From Halothermothrix sp. (GTDB lineage Bacteria > Bacillota > Halanaerobiia > DY22613): a stretch of 64,000 nt of DNA. Position 1 is the stretch's first letter. Each line of letters starts with the position of its first letter. Under the pieces are notes generated by a model, which worked only from the letters and a program-made list of their open reading frames with translations, was not told the DNA's origin and did no database searches. The stretch covers positions 124,001 to 188,000 of the forward strand of contig JAENYK010000005.1 of NCBI GenBank assembly GCA_016841825.1. Reading direction: 5' to 3'. Shown piece after piece: positions 28,425 through 39,214 of this stretch. Position numbers and translations under genes: made by a program.

Positions 28425-28558
28425 TTATGCTTTGAAAGTTGGATTTGGGTGATTATGTCCAAAAATATATTGCGGGTCTTGAAGGTCGTTATTAACTAGA
28501 TTAGGTTGAATTGTTAACCAAGATTGACTCCAGTATCAATGACAGGTATTTTTCTGAA
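28425..28558 (-). pseudogene. Remnant of a subtilase (S8) gene around the catalytic Asp
   Basis: Reading the minus strand from 28558, one frame gives FRKIPVIDTGVNLG before a stop. After a frame change the sequence continues QPNLVNNDLQDPQYIFGHN and ends at 28425. Together these match the stretch around the catalytic Asp of subtilases (VIDTGVN..hPdL). No start, no His or Ser box and no continuous frame remain. It lies in the leader between the operon promoter and the PqqD-like gene, so an S8 protease may once have belonged to the cluster. The match is short and was judged by eye. Confidence 0.4.
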
Positions 28559-28631
28559 TGGAAAATCATTGTTATATAAATAACAACACTATTATTAATT
28601 TTTATAATTAATGCTAATTTTATACATTTAC

Positions 28632-28660
28632 ATTGTAACATGTTTTCTTTCTAAAGTCAA
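28632..28660 (-). promoter_or_regulatory. Sigma-A promoter of the RiPP-type operon
   Basis: TTGACT (28655-28660) and TACAAT (28632-28637) on the minus strand are spaced by exactly 17 nt. The start site would be near 28625, giving a leader of about 285 nt before the PqqD-like gene. Apart from this promoter, the subtilase remnant and the tpl terminator, the gap 28341-28945 shows nothing recognisable. Confidence 0.75.
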
Positions 28661-28889
28661 GTCATTGGATTATTTATTTCTATATTATACTATTTTGTTA
28701 AAAACAGGACTTATTCTTGAGTTTGTCACCCAATAAGCAACATTTAGCTATATTAATATTATTTATTGTAAAATACAACCAATATTTACTTTGAAAATTC
28801 ATGTTTAACTCAAATAGATTTGAAAAATAAATTACCCATGTCGAAGATAATATCAGCCAGGTCCAAGATTTTAAGACAATTTGCCAATT

Positions 28890-28932
28890 AAAAAACACCC
28901 AATTCGGCAATAACCGTTTTGGGTGTTTTTTA
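28890..28932 (-). terminator. Terminator of the tyrosine phenol-lyase gene
   Basis: AAAAAACACCC (28890-28900) pairs with GGGTGTTTTTT (28921-28931), with an inner CGG/CCG pairing. A T-run follows on the minus strand. The hairpin is 14 nt downstream of the tpl stop. Confidence 0.85.
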
Positions 28933-28945
28933 GTGTCCAGTTAAT

Positions 28946-30421
<1,476 letters not shown>

Positions 30422-30452
30422 TCAAATATTGTTGTAATAAGCAGATTGAGAG

Positions 30453-30481
30453 ATAAAAAAAACCAATCATACCCGATTGGT
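30453..30481 (-). terminator. Terminator after the sigma-54 regulator gene
   Basis: On the minus strand ACCAATC, a 6-nt loop and GATTGGT are followed by eight T residues. The hairpin separates the regulator transcript from the tpl promoter. Confidence 0.75.
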
Positions 30482-30501
30482 AAATAAAAAATAACTATTA
30501 T

Positions 30502-30518
30502 TGTTTCATTATGATACA
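30502..30518. promoter_or_regulatory. Upstream activator site 1 (imperfect palindrome)
   Basis: TGTTTCATTATGATACA shares the TGTnTCA-N3-TGATACA pattern with the site at 30607 and lies about 120 nt upstream of the predicted tpl start. It is probably bound by the adjacent sigma-54 activator. Confidence 0.6.
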
Positions 30519-30606
30519 GAAAACTTTAAAGTATGTTTTATTTTAATACATTAATCAGAAATTGCTGAAGTTTTCCATGATTTATTTCTCTGTTTGGCAA
30601 TAAGAA

Positions 30607-30623
30607 TGTATCACTTTGATACA
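30607..30623. promoter_or_regulatory. Upstream activator site 2 (perfect palindrome)
   Basis: TGTATCACTTTGATACA has perfect 7-nt arms. Its centre is 105 nt from that of site 1, close to ten helical turns, and about 225 nt upstream of the predicted tpl start. This is typical geometry for enhancer sites of a sigma-54 activator. Confidence 0.65.
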
Positions 30624-30658
30624 CTATTAGTCCTGTTCTGTCTGGATTCACTTAATTT

Positions 30659-32020
30659 TCATATTTTATCATCCCACAAATTATATTTTTTCAACTTTCT
30701 ATATAAGGTTGCTCTGGAGATTTGCAGATGTTCTGCCAGTTCCGACTTTGAAGAAAAGTAACTTAAGCCTTTTCGTAAAATCTCTTTTTCCATCTTGCTA
30801 AAAGTGGGAAATTCTTCGGAAAATCCAATTTGGAATCCACTTGATTTATTGGTATTCCGTAAATAAGCTGGCAGATCTCGTGCTTCAATTCTATTTCCTT
30901 CAGCCATAACCATTGACTGCTCAAGAATATTTTCCATCTCTCGAAGATTTCCCGGATAATCAAAATGAAACAGAAAATCTAATGCTTCTCGACTAACACC
31001 TTTAATCTTACGTTCAAGTTTTTTATTCAATTTATCGATAAAATGATCTATAAATAGATATAAGTCCTCCTTTCGTTCCCTTAAAGGTGGTAAATGAATG
31101 GAGATCACATTCAATCGATAATATAAATCCTTGCGGAATTCCCCAGTAGTAATCATCTCTTCCAGGTTACGGTTAGTAGCAGCCAGAATTCGGACATCAA
31201 CCTTAATCGTATCTGTCCCTCCTAATCTCTGAAATTCCTTAGTCTGGAGAACCCGTAGGAGTTTTGCCTGCAGTGACATTGGAATATCTCCAATCTCATC
31301 TAAGAATAGAGTACCTGTATCTGCAAGTTCAAATAGACCTGCTTTTCCCTTGCTATTAGCCCCAGTGAAAGCTCCGGGAGCATAACCAAACAGTTCACTC
31401 TCCAACAGGGTTTCCGGAAAAGCTGCACAATTGACTGCAATAAAAGAATCCTTTCGACGTTCACTATTATGATGAATATATTGTGCGATGATCTCTTTTC
31501 CAGTGCCGCTCTCACCTCGAATTAACACAGTGGAATTGACTCTGGATGCTTTCAAAGCTATACTAAAAGATGATTGAACCCTGGGATTACTACCGATAAT
31601 GATGTCTTTGTTCTCAGAGCCCAGAATTTTCAGTTTGTCACGATAATGATCGAGAGCATCCTCAACACGCTTTAATTCTCTAGTCAAATTTATAATCTCG
31701 GTTATATCGCGAAATATTGATATTGCTCCAACTATCTCCTGATCCTCACGAATAGGAACAATATTCGAAACCACAATTCCCTTTCCTACCTTTGTTTGTA
31801 CTCCAATTCTAGGTTCGCCTACTAACAATACTAATTCAATAGAGCTATGAGGTACCACTTCCTGTACTGGTTTACCCACTACTTCTTCTGATCGAAATCC
31901 TGTAATTCTACAATGAGCTTCATTAACGTACATAATCGTTCCATGGTGATCCACAACCACAATACCGTCATATAAAGAATTTAGTAAAGCTTCTGCATGG
32001 TGAAAAAAATCTTCTAGCAT
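30659..32020 (-). CDS. Sigma-54-dependent PAS/AAA+/Fis-type transcriptional activator
   Basis: The 453-residue regulator has an N-terminal PAS domain (about residues 5-115, GIVVVDHHGTIMYVNEAH), an AAA+ domain with Walker A GESGTGKE, the sigma-54-contacting GAFTGA loop, Walker B LFLDEIGDI and the arginine-finger region, and a C-terminal Fis-type helix-turn-helix (SKSELAEHLQISRATLYRKL). Such proteins activate sigma-54 RNA polymerase on a signal sensed by the PAS domain. The tpl gene lies downstream on the same strand with a -24/-12 promoter and two palindromic upstream sites, so it is the likely target. The protein may be functionally like TyrR, though its sensing domain is only PAS. The ligand is unknown. 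Confidence 0.93.
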   Translation of the reverse strand: MLEDFFHHAEALLNSLYDGIVVVDHHGTIMYVNEAHCRITGFRSEEVVGKPVQEVVPHSSIELVLLVGEPRIGVQTKVGKGIVVSNIVPIREDQEIVGAISIFRDITEIINLTRELKRVEDALDHYRDKLKILGSENKDIIIGSNPRVQSSFSIALKASRVNSTVLIRGESGTGKEIIAQYIHHNSERRKDSFIAVNCAAFPETLLESELFGYAPGAFTGANSKGKAGLFELADTGTLFLDEIGDIPMSLQAKLLRVLQTKEFQRLGGTDTIKVDVRILAATNRNLEEMITTGEFRKDLYYRLNVISIHLPPLRERKEDLYLFIDHFIDKLNKKLERKIKGVSREALDFLFHFDYPGNLREMENILEQSMVMAEGNRIEARDLPAYLRNTNKSSGFQIGFSEEFPTFSKMEKEILRKGLSYFSSKSELAEHLQISRATLYRKLKKYNLWDDKI

Positions 32021-32184
32021 AACATCAGTCTCCTTTAGAACTATCTTCTATACTGGATCTACCCGGTTGATAATAAAATTAGTTTAGCAGTTGCTGTATT
32101 CAATATTTCTCTATAGAAGCTGTATTATCCTTTAGTCTAACCCAAATTATCTTACACATTATAAATAAATTCAGTAAATTGTAA

Positions 32185-32210
32185 AAGGATAGGCATTCAC
32201 CTATCCTTAA
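32185..32210 (-). terminator. Terminator after the membrane protein gene
   Basis: AAGGATAGG and CCTATCCTT form a 9-nt stem around CATTCA, with A/T runs on both sides. It lies 17 nt downstream of the stop at 32227. Confidence 0.75.
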
Positions 32211-32226
32211 AATAACATCATCTCAA

Positions 32227-32949
32227 CTAAATAACATCGATAACTTTTGCACCTTTTTCTATCAGCTTATTTAAAATGTCAATGACAAATTTAGAGCTGT
32301 ATCCACAGGCAAAACTCACTAGTTCTGGACCTACTTTTATCTTTTCTGAAGCAACTTCTGCTCCAAAGATTAAGGTTACCAGAACAATCGGAACTACCAT
32401 AGCCAGGATTAGTCTAAATAATATCTCCAATGATTTTGGGAAATTACTGATTCCACCTTTCTCAATTCCAGTTATAATTGAGGTTATCAGGTAGAGAATG
32501 GCACCAGTTAATCCAAATACCACATACCTTTCTGGAGTTTCAATTCCAAAAGTGTTAGTTATAAATGTGTGAAAATCAAACAAAATTAACATGATCATTG
32601 ATGCAATAACAATTGTGTAAACTACTGAGATAGAGGTCAAAAAATTCAGAAATCCTGTCTGCGAAACGATCTTACCTTCCAAAGAGACTATTTCTTTTTT
32701 AATCTCTATCAGACTTTTCAGGTCATACTCATCAGTATCTAATAATTTAATCTGCAAATCCATGCATTTTTCAGCTAAACCATCTAAATTATCTGGATTT
32801 TTTTTGCGAAAAAAATCTTTAATAAATCCTTTCCGTTTTATTTCGTTAATTTTATGAATAATAATATCTAATCTCTCAAATAGCTCTTCTTTACCCACAA
32901 CTAAACCCTTTTCGATTAAATCTTCATTGATGTTCTTATTTTCATCCAT
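32227..32949 (-). CDS. Conserved-looking membrane protein of unknown function
   Basis: No family is recognised. The 240-residue protein begins with about 90 charged, probably helical or coiled residues (rich in Lys, Glu and Ile; includes KKEIVSLEGKIVSQ). Three hydrophobic segments follow at about 100-127, 140-160 and 177-197, and then a short C-terminal region with FACGYSSKFVIDILNKLIEKG. The layout suggests a membrane protein with a cytoplasmic N-terminal helical domain. It stands alone between the sigma-54 regulator and the interrupted NRPS and has its own terminator. No function is proposed. Confidence 0.7.
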   Translation of the reverse strand: MDENKNINEDLIEKGLVVGKEELFERLDIIIHKINEIKRKGFIKDFFRKKNPDNLDGLAEKCMDLQIKLLDTDEYDLKSLIEIKKEIVSLEGKIVSQTGFLNFLTSISVVYTIVIASMIMLILFDFHTFITNTFGIETPERYVVFGLTGAILYLITSIITGIEKGGISNFPKSLEILFRLILAMVVPIVLVTLIFGAEVASEKIKVGPELVSFACGYSSKFVIDILNKLIEKGAKVIDVI

Positions 32950-33162
32950 ATATCAACCTTCCCTTCTTAAATTTGATCTGGTGCTAATTCTTTTGCTACT
33001 CATTTAAATAAATTAAATGACTATTAATACCTTTTATTACTATGATTTTCTTTAAAAGTTATTTATTATACGACTATTATTCTAGAATAAGAATAAATTT
33101 TCCTGCTTTTAATTATGTCAAATTTGTTAATTCAAAACTTTTTTAATCTTGTTAACCAGTAA

Positions 33163-36100
33163 TCACTCCTCTACAGCTGCAATTAGATTATCTGCTTCTT
33201 CCCAACCAATGTCACCATTTTTGAATCTAGCCAAAATATCTTCAATCTGTTCTTCAGGGCTTTTCTTACTATCGCCATACTGGTGATCATAGTAAGTCAT
33301 AAACATTTCAATAGTATGATGTTTGAATAGTTCCATTAATTTGACTTCATTGTCTACAGTTTTGTTAATCTGTTCATGCAACTTGATTATTGATAGTGAA
33401 TTACCACCAAGTGCAAAAAAACTGTCCTTTATTCCTACTTTGTCAACACCTAAAGTATTTTTCCACACCTGAACCAATCTTTCTTCAATCTCATTACGTG
33501 GTGCAATGTACTGGGCACTATTTCCAGCCAAAGTTGTTGGTTTGGGCAGGACTTTTCGATTAATTTTCCCATTATTATCTAGAGGTAATGTATTCATCCA
33601 GGTAAAATAGGTAGGTAACATATATTCAGGAATCCTATTCAGTAAATAATCTCGTATGTCAGTGACTGCTAATTCTTCTTGTGCTTCATAGTAAGCAGCG
33701 ATATATTTGGTCTCCAATTTTTCTGTCATCATTTTACTCTCATAGCCGACCTTACATAGGAAATTCTCCAATGATTTAGCAGTGACATGACAATGTAGAT
33801 CTTGCCGCAAATTATCCAAAGTAATGTGTCCTAATCGTTTCTCCCAACTGGTTGCACTACCATAGTAGTGATAACCCTTCTCTTGAAGATGACAGATGTC
33901 ACCGATCTGTTTGATTGGACAGTTGGTAGAATAGATGGCATAATCTTTTCTATTCTGCCAATAAGGATCCCGATTATTAAGGTAGTTGTTCATCTCTTCA
34001 TTGGTTATGTCACAATAACGATAAAAATCATACACTTTAATCTGATCGTAAATACTTGAATCTTTAATCAAATCAAGATCAAGTAAGTTATATATATCTG
34101 CTTCCAGTTCTGCAGTTTGCTTTTGAATCTTTAACAACTCGCTTTCGATCACTGCTGCATCCGTAATTCCACTTTGATAGAATTTTAGCAGTTTATTCTC
34201 GATAATCTGTCCACGCGAAAGAGTAGCCCCAATAACTACTTTTATGTTATTTCTCTTAGCAAATTCTACTGCCAGAGCTGAAGATGTCAGAAAACATCCT
34301 TTACATACAGTATTGGCAGATCGAATACTCTCTTTTAGTATCTTATCTGTCTGTGGATGGGTTAAAAACTGATGATCTAAGCCTAGTTCTCCGGTAACTC
34401 TCGTTATATATGCAAGATCTTTTCTGGGAAAATAACCATTATCATATGTCAATGTCATGACCTTTAGACCCATATCTACCAATGTGTATAAAGCAAATGC
34501 AGCACCTCGACCTCCTGCGTATAGTAAAATGCAGTCATATTTATTGTCAGTTCCTTGATTGACTTCTGTAATCTTTAATTTAAGCTCATTCAGATCTTTA
34601 AAATACAAATTTATTGCTTCCATAAGTAGTTCCTGTTCCTGACAGACATTACAGATTCCATCTTCAGTAATCGAAACCCCTGGATATAAATCCGTAATTC
34701 CACACTGCTGACAAACTTTTAAGTCCTGTCGATCAGTTTGAATATCTCTAATAACAACAGCACAATTTTGAATTTTTTCATGAGTTAGCAGGGAATTTTC
34801 AATCTCTGATAGTTCGATCCTATACCCCCTGAGCTTCACTTGGTTATCTATGCGTCCCAGGATTTCGATATTGCCATCTGTTAACCAACGTCCAACATCC
34901 CCTGTCTTATATAGTTTACCCGAGCCAAAAAGATTGTCCACAAATGCTTCTGCTGTTCGCTCAGGTTGATTAATATAGCCACAGGTTACACTTTCGCCAG
35001 CAATATAAATCTCCCCAGGTTGCTTTAAAGGCATTGGTTGCATCTCTTTAGAGAGGATGTAGATCTGATTGTTATCTATTGGTTTTCCGATGGGTACAAT
35101 ACTATGGGAATCATCTGGTTTAAGATTATAATATGTATTGTTAATTGTACATTCTGTAGGACCATAAGTATTTACTATTAGACCATTAAAATACTTATAA
35201 AATTTTTTTATTGTATCCATATTGATAGATTCAGCACCTATGAAGAGATATGGTAATTTTAACGCTCTCTTCTCTTTGTTAGAGTTTAAAAGATAAGTCA
35301 TTCCAGAGATTAGTGAAGCCGGGCAATACATTATCTTCAATTCATCAGTTTTATTATTCTCTTCGAGAAGTTTGATCAGAAACTGTGCATCTCGACCCTG
35401 TTCAGTAGTCAATAATTTGACTTTTCCACCTTTATATAAAGGCCAAAAGATCTCCCAGACTGATGGGTCAAAAGTCAGATTAGTCCTCTGGACAACTACA
35501 TCCCCTTCACTAATGCCAAATTCTTTATCCATCCAAAAGATACAGTTATTCACATTAGAATGTTGTACCATAATCCCTTTGGGTTTACCTGTTGTTCCAG
35601 AGGTGTACATAACATAAGCAAGTTGATCAACAGTGCCTGGATAAAGATTAGAATCATCAGCAGAATCCATTATATCCTGGATTTCTTCCAACATGAGAAC
35701 TTCCCGATCATATCTCTTCATTGATGTTGGATCGGCATTGAGAAAAGCAATACCCGCAATCTCTTCTAATCTATTCTTAGAAGGCAGCTGCAGATCATTT
35801 TCCAATATCTCACCAATTAATTCAGCCATAGTGTATTCGCCTTCGCCCCGAACTATCAAATCAATATTTTTATCCAAAAGAATAGTATCATAGTCACTGG
35901 ATGCATAAGGACCGCCACTGATAATCGGACCATTAACTCCCCATTGTCTCAATAAAGCAACAGTTTCGTGAAAAAATTCTTTGAAGAAGGTTAATGTGCG
36001 AATCCCTACCAGATCAGGTTGATATTCATCCACCAAAATCTTCAATTCCGCAAAACTTTCAAAATCAATCCCGGATTTATATATTCGCCCTTCTATTTTA

Positions 36101-39084
36101 TCAGCAAATTTTTGATTCAGATAGGTCTGGAGATAAAGTAAACCCATTGGTTGTTCAACAACTTTATACATCATACTATGAGAACTAAAATGTTGAGATA
36201 AATCTAGTAGAAGAATTTTCATCGAATTAGGTCTGGTTCTAACCGGTTTTCGTTCCCGATCAAAGACAGTAGAAGATTTCTTACCGGTAGATTCAATCTT
36301 GCCAGGTAACTGCAGATCCTCAATTCCCGCAAATTGCAATACATCTTCAATGGATTTAATCTCTACAGGTAAGTATGCATCATATTTTTGGACCAGAGCA
36401 TTCTCATCCAGAATCCCCATCTGTACTGGAATAACCTGACGTAAGCGCTCTTTATTTAAAAAATATTCATTAAGAAAGTTACTCTGATACTGCCTGGTGA
36501 ATCCTTTGGAAAATGGTAAAGTTTCAGGTAATTCATGGAATGCCCGATCCTTTGATTTCAAAATATCAGCTTTTGAGATGCCATTAGCCAGGGCAAATTC
36601 CTCCATTTCTGTATTGGGGAAAATTTTTAAGATATGTATATATGGAAAATGGAGCCATCTAACATCTTTAATAAAATTCAAAGTCATCATAGCTTCATCT
36701 TCAGTTTCTGTAGGAAAACCATGCATTGTGGCCATCTCAAGAATTATTTGTGAATGTTTGGTGGCAATATAGTTTACCACTTCTTTAAATCTGTCCAGAT
36801 TTAAATTCTTCATCAGTAATTTTTGGAGTCGTGGAGAAGCAGTTTCCAGAGAAAGATTAATACCCCTTGTCCCTGCCTCTACCATCAGGTCAATATAATC
36901 TGGAGTCAGAATATCACCTCTGAGTCCATTAGGGAAAAAGATTTGCAGTTTTAATTTATTTTTAATAATCATTTTAAATAGTCTGCTACTATTTTCTGTA
37001 TCCAGATTAAAACAATCATCGATTACAGCAAAATTCCTTACACCATTATCGTAATAATATTTGATCTCAGCATAGATATTTTCTGCAGTCCGATGAACAT
37101 GATGCTTGGACCAAATTTTGTGACAATAGAGACACTTATAGGGGCAACCTCTAGTTGTTTGCAGTGATATACAGTTATTTACGCTGGCCATTCCAATTTT
37201 GTTTTTATATTTGCGCAGATTAATCAAAGAACGATCAGGAATAGGTAATTTATCAAATTCCTCTATATGACTTCTGGAACGGGTAACCATTATATCCAGA
37301 TGTTTATTAACTTCAAAGTTTTGCAAAGCTGTAAAAGATATTTTTTTTTCTAAAAGATTATGAGTTAAAATTAATTTGACATCTGAATCTTCCAACATAT
37401 AAAGAATTCGCTCTTCTGGATAGTCGGGATCTATAGGCAGATAAGCCGCACCAACTTTAAGAATAGCCAACAGACTACATACCATTTCGGGTGATCGTTC
37501 GATTAATACCCCAATCACATCCTTTTGAACTATACCATATCTCTGTAATGTTCTAGCTAATTGATTAGCCCGTTTATTCAATTTGGTATAGGTTAAAGTA
37601 GAACCTGCATATTCAATAGCAACAGCATTTGGCGTTTTAATCACCTGTTCTTCAAATAATTGATGGATCATTTTTTTTCGCTCATAATCTGTAGTTGTAC
37701 TGTTAAAATCATAAAGTAATCTCTCTTTTTCTTCCGATGAAAGCAGTTCTATCTTACTAACTAACTGACCATGATTATCTACTATCTGCTGCAAAATGTT
37801 AACATAATGTAAGTGAAGAAGTCTTATGGTAGCCTTGGTAAATATCTGATCATTGTAAATAAAGTTAACTTCAATATCCTCCAGTAAAACGATCTCTACA
37901 GTCAGATCAAAGTTTGGCATCTCAAAAGAAGAGTATGAATCAATCTTCAGCAGACTGTTATTTTTATTCAATTCATCGAAAAAAGTAAAATTTTCGATAA
38001 CTACAATGGAATCAAACAAATTACTTTTGCTATCCAAATTGCTGCAAGATTTGATCTCTGTCAGCCCAATTCTCTCATGATCTCTGCGTGAACTCAATTC
38101 TTCATTAATTTTTTGGATTAGTTTATTTACTCGTTGATTCGATTCTGTTCGTAGAATCTGAGGAATCGTATTGATAAACAGTCCAACCATATCTTCAATT
38201 CCTGTAACATCGGGATTGCGTCCAGCAACAGTAATACCAAATATTACTTCATTGGTATCATTGTATTTTTGGAGTAAGATACCCCAGGCTGTGTTTAGGA
38301 GCGAACTAAGAGTTACCCTTAATTCTTTAGCTAAATTTTCAATTTTACCAGTCAAACCAGTTGGTAACTTTTGCAGATAATTATCTACATGGTTGATCTC
38401 GTCTTTACTGAGATAATCTCCTGGTAACTGAGTTGGATTCCGAAATTCTTTGAGGTAAGTGCGCCAATAGTCTTTGGAAGTGTTTATATCTTTTGTTTGC
38501 AGCCAGTTCAAATATTCTCTAAAGGAAGTTTTTTTTACCAGAGAAATAGGCATACTATGGTTCAGCTTGTTATAAATATCAAAAAATTCTTTTAACAATA
38601 TTCCCATACTCCATCCATCATAAAGAATATGGTGATTATTTAAAATCATCTCATGATTGTCTGTGTCTAATTTACATAGACTAATTTTGAACAAAGGTCC
38701 TCCAGCCAGATCAAACTTCTCTGCTCGTTCAGATTTTTTATGTTCCTCCAATTTCTTTATTCGTTCCTGATGAATTATATGAGTAAAATCGTATTCTCTA
38801 AAAACCAATTGTTGTCCTTTCAATATAATTTGAATCGGTTTTTTCAAATTTTCCCAGCGAAAGACTGATCGCAGCATTTCATTATTTGTAATCACAAGAT
38901 TCCAGGCTTGTTTGAAGTTTTCTAAATTAATTGGTCCAGACAGATTTAAGCTTAATTGTGAAAAATATAATTCAGTCTTGTCTGTTGATAAGTAATGAAA
39001 TAAAATTCCTTCTTGCATAGGGCTAAGCCCAATAACATTAGCTACCAGAGATCGATCAAGTCTGGATATGCTCACACTGCTCAC
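33163..39084 (-). CDS. NRPS with a doubly interrupted adenylation domain (C-A[rSAM-B12]-A[Zn/PP-loop]-A-PCP)
   Basis: The 1973-residue protein begins with a condensation domain (HHILYDG at 151-157). The adenylation domain starts at about 470 and breaks after its A2 region (about 595). A radical SAM segment follows (LPIPDR linker near 613, cluster CPYKCLYC at 647-654), then a cobalamin-binding-like segment (about 955-1135). Adenylation resumes with TSGTTGKPKG (1161-1170) and pocket residues read roughly D-P-W-M-F-G-T-I-N, unassigned. After core A8 a second insert (about 1455-1785) has a zinc-ribbon-like pair (C1458, C1461, C1478, C1481), a PP-loop-like AGGRGA (1523-1528), CKGC (1594-1597) and SRGQ (1623-1626). 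The domain ends with NGKINRKVLP (1838-1847), then a carrier LGGNSL (Ser 1896) and an acidic tail. The frame is intact throughout. The annotated start is GTG 39084; a second in-frame GTG at 39075 is better spaced from AAAGG. Confidence 0.93.
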   Translation of the reverse strand: MSSVSISRLDRSLVANVIGLSPMQEGILFHYLSTDKTELYFSQLSLNLSGPINLENFKQAWNLVITNNEMLRSVFRWENLKKPIQIILKGQQLVFREYDFTHIIHQERIKKLEEHKKSERAEKFDLAGGPLFKISLCKLDTDNHEMILNNHHILYDGWSMGILLKEFFDIYNKLNHSMPISLVKKTSFREYLNWLQTKDINTSKDYWRTYLKEFRNPTQLPGDYLSKDEINHVDNYLQKLPTGLTGKIENLAKELRVTLSSLLNTAWGILLQKYNDTNEVIFGITVAGRNPDVTGIEDMVGLFINTIPQILRTESNQRVNKLIQKINEELSSRRDHERIGLTEIKSCSNLDSKSNLFDSIVVIENFTFFDELNKNNSLLKIDSYSSFEMPNFDLTVEIVLLEDIEVNFIYNDQIFTKATIRLLHLHYVNILQQIVDNHGQLVSKIELLSSEEKERLLYDFNSTTTDYERKKMIHQLFEEQVIKTPNAVAIEYAGSTLTYTKLNKRANQLARTLQRYGIVQKDVIGVLIERSPEMVCSLLAILKVGAAYLPIDPDYPEERILYMLEDSDVKLILTHNLLEKKISFTALQNFEVNKHLDIMVTRSRSHIEEFDKLPIPDRSLINLRKYKNKIGMASVNNCISLQTTRGCPYKCLYCHKIWSKHHVHRTAENIYAEIKYYYDNGVRNFAVIDDCFNLDTENSSRLFKMIIKNKLKLQIFFPNGLRGDILTPDYIDLMVEAGTRGINLSLETASPRLQKLLMKNLNLDRFKEVVNYIATKHSQIILEMATMHGFPTETEDEAMMTLNFIKDVRWLHFPYIHILKIFPNTEMEEFALANGISKADILKSKDRAFHELPETLPFSKGFTRQYQSNFLNEYFLNKERLRQVIPVQMGILDENALVQKYDAYLPVEIKSIEDVLQFAGIEDLQLPGKIESTGKKSSTVFDRERKPVRTRPNSMKILLLDLSQHFSSHSMMYKVVEQPMGLLYLQTYLNQKFADKIEGRIYKSGIDFESFAELKILVDEYQPDLVGIRTLTFFKEFFHETVALLRQWGVNGPIISGGPYASSDYDTILLDKNIDLIVRGEGEYTMAELIGEILENDLQLPSKNRLEEIAGIAFLNADPTSMKRYDREVLMLEEIQDIMDSADDSNLYPGTVDQLAYVMYTSGTTGKPKGIMVQHSNVNNCIFWMDKEFGISEGDVVVQRTNLTFDPSVWEIFWPLYKGGKVKLLTTEQGRDAQFLIKLLEENNKTDELKIMYCPASLISGMTYLLNSNKEKRALKLPYLFIGAESINMDTIKKFYKYFNGLIVNTYGPTECTINNTYYNLKPDDSHSIVPIGKPIDNNQIYILSKEMQPMPLKQPGEIYIAGESVTCGYINQPERTAEAFVDNLFGSGKLYKTGDVGRWLTDGNIEILGRIDNQVKLRGYRIELSEIENSLLTHEKIQNCAVVIRDIQTDRQDLKVCQQCGITDLYPGVSITEDGICNVCQEQELLMEAINLYFKDLNELKLKITEVNQGTDNKYDCILLYAGGRGAAFALYTLVDMGLKVMTLTYDNGYFPRKDLAYITRVTGELGLDHQFLTHPQTDKILKESIRSANTVCKGCFLTSSALAVEFAKRNNIKVVIGATLSRGQIIENKLLKFYQSGITDAAVIESELLKIQKQTAELEADIYNLLDLDLIKDSSIYDQIKVYDFYRYCDITNEEMNNYLNNRDPYWQNRKDYAIYSTNCPIKQIGDICHLQEKGYHYYGSATSWEKRLGHITLDNLRQDLHCHVTAKSLENFLCKVGYESKMMTEKLETKYIAAYYEAQEELAVTDIRDYLLNRIPEYMLPTYFTWMNTLPLDNNGKINRKVLPKPTTLAGNSAQYIAPRNEIEERLVQVWKNTLGVDKVGIKDSFFALGGNSLSIIKLHEQINKTVDNEVKLMELFKHHTIEMFMTYYDHQYGDSKKSPEEQIEDILARFKNGDIGWEEADNLIAAVEE

Positions 39085-39157
39085 TACCTTTCATGATATT
39101 TAATGTAATATTGACCTGAATTAAGATATAGTTACATTATAATTTATTCTTGCTTTT

Positions 39158-39186
39158 ATTATATAGTTTTTTAGTCCATGGGTCAA
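39158..39186 (-). promoter_or_regulatory. Sigma-A promoter of the interrupted NRPS gene
   Basis: On the minus strand TTGACC (39181-39186), a 17-nt spacer and TATAAT (39158-39163) form a near-consensus promoter. The start would be near 39151, about 67 nt before the gene. Confidence 0.8.
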
Positions 39187-39214
39187 TCCTGAGATAATTT
39201 ATCAACAATTCTGC

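Noticed and set aside
28490-28572. 22-codon frame (start at about 28570) as a second precursor peptide in the RiPP-type operon leader
   Set aside because: It has no ribosome binding site and lies across the subtilase remnant in another frame, so it is probably chance.
28698-28910. Open frame of 70 codons between tpl and the RiPP-type operon
   Set aside because: It overlaps the tpl terminator, has no ribosome binding site and gives no protein-like pattern.
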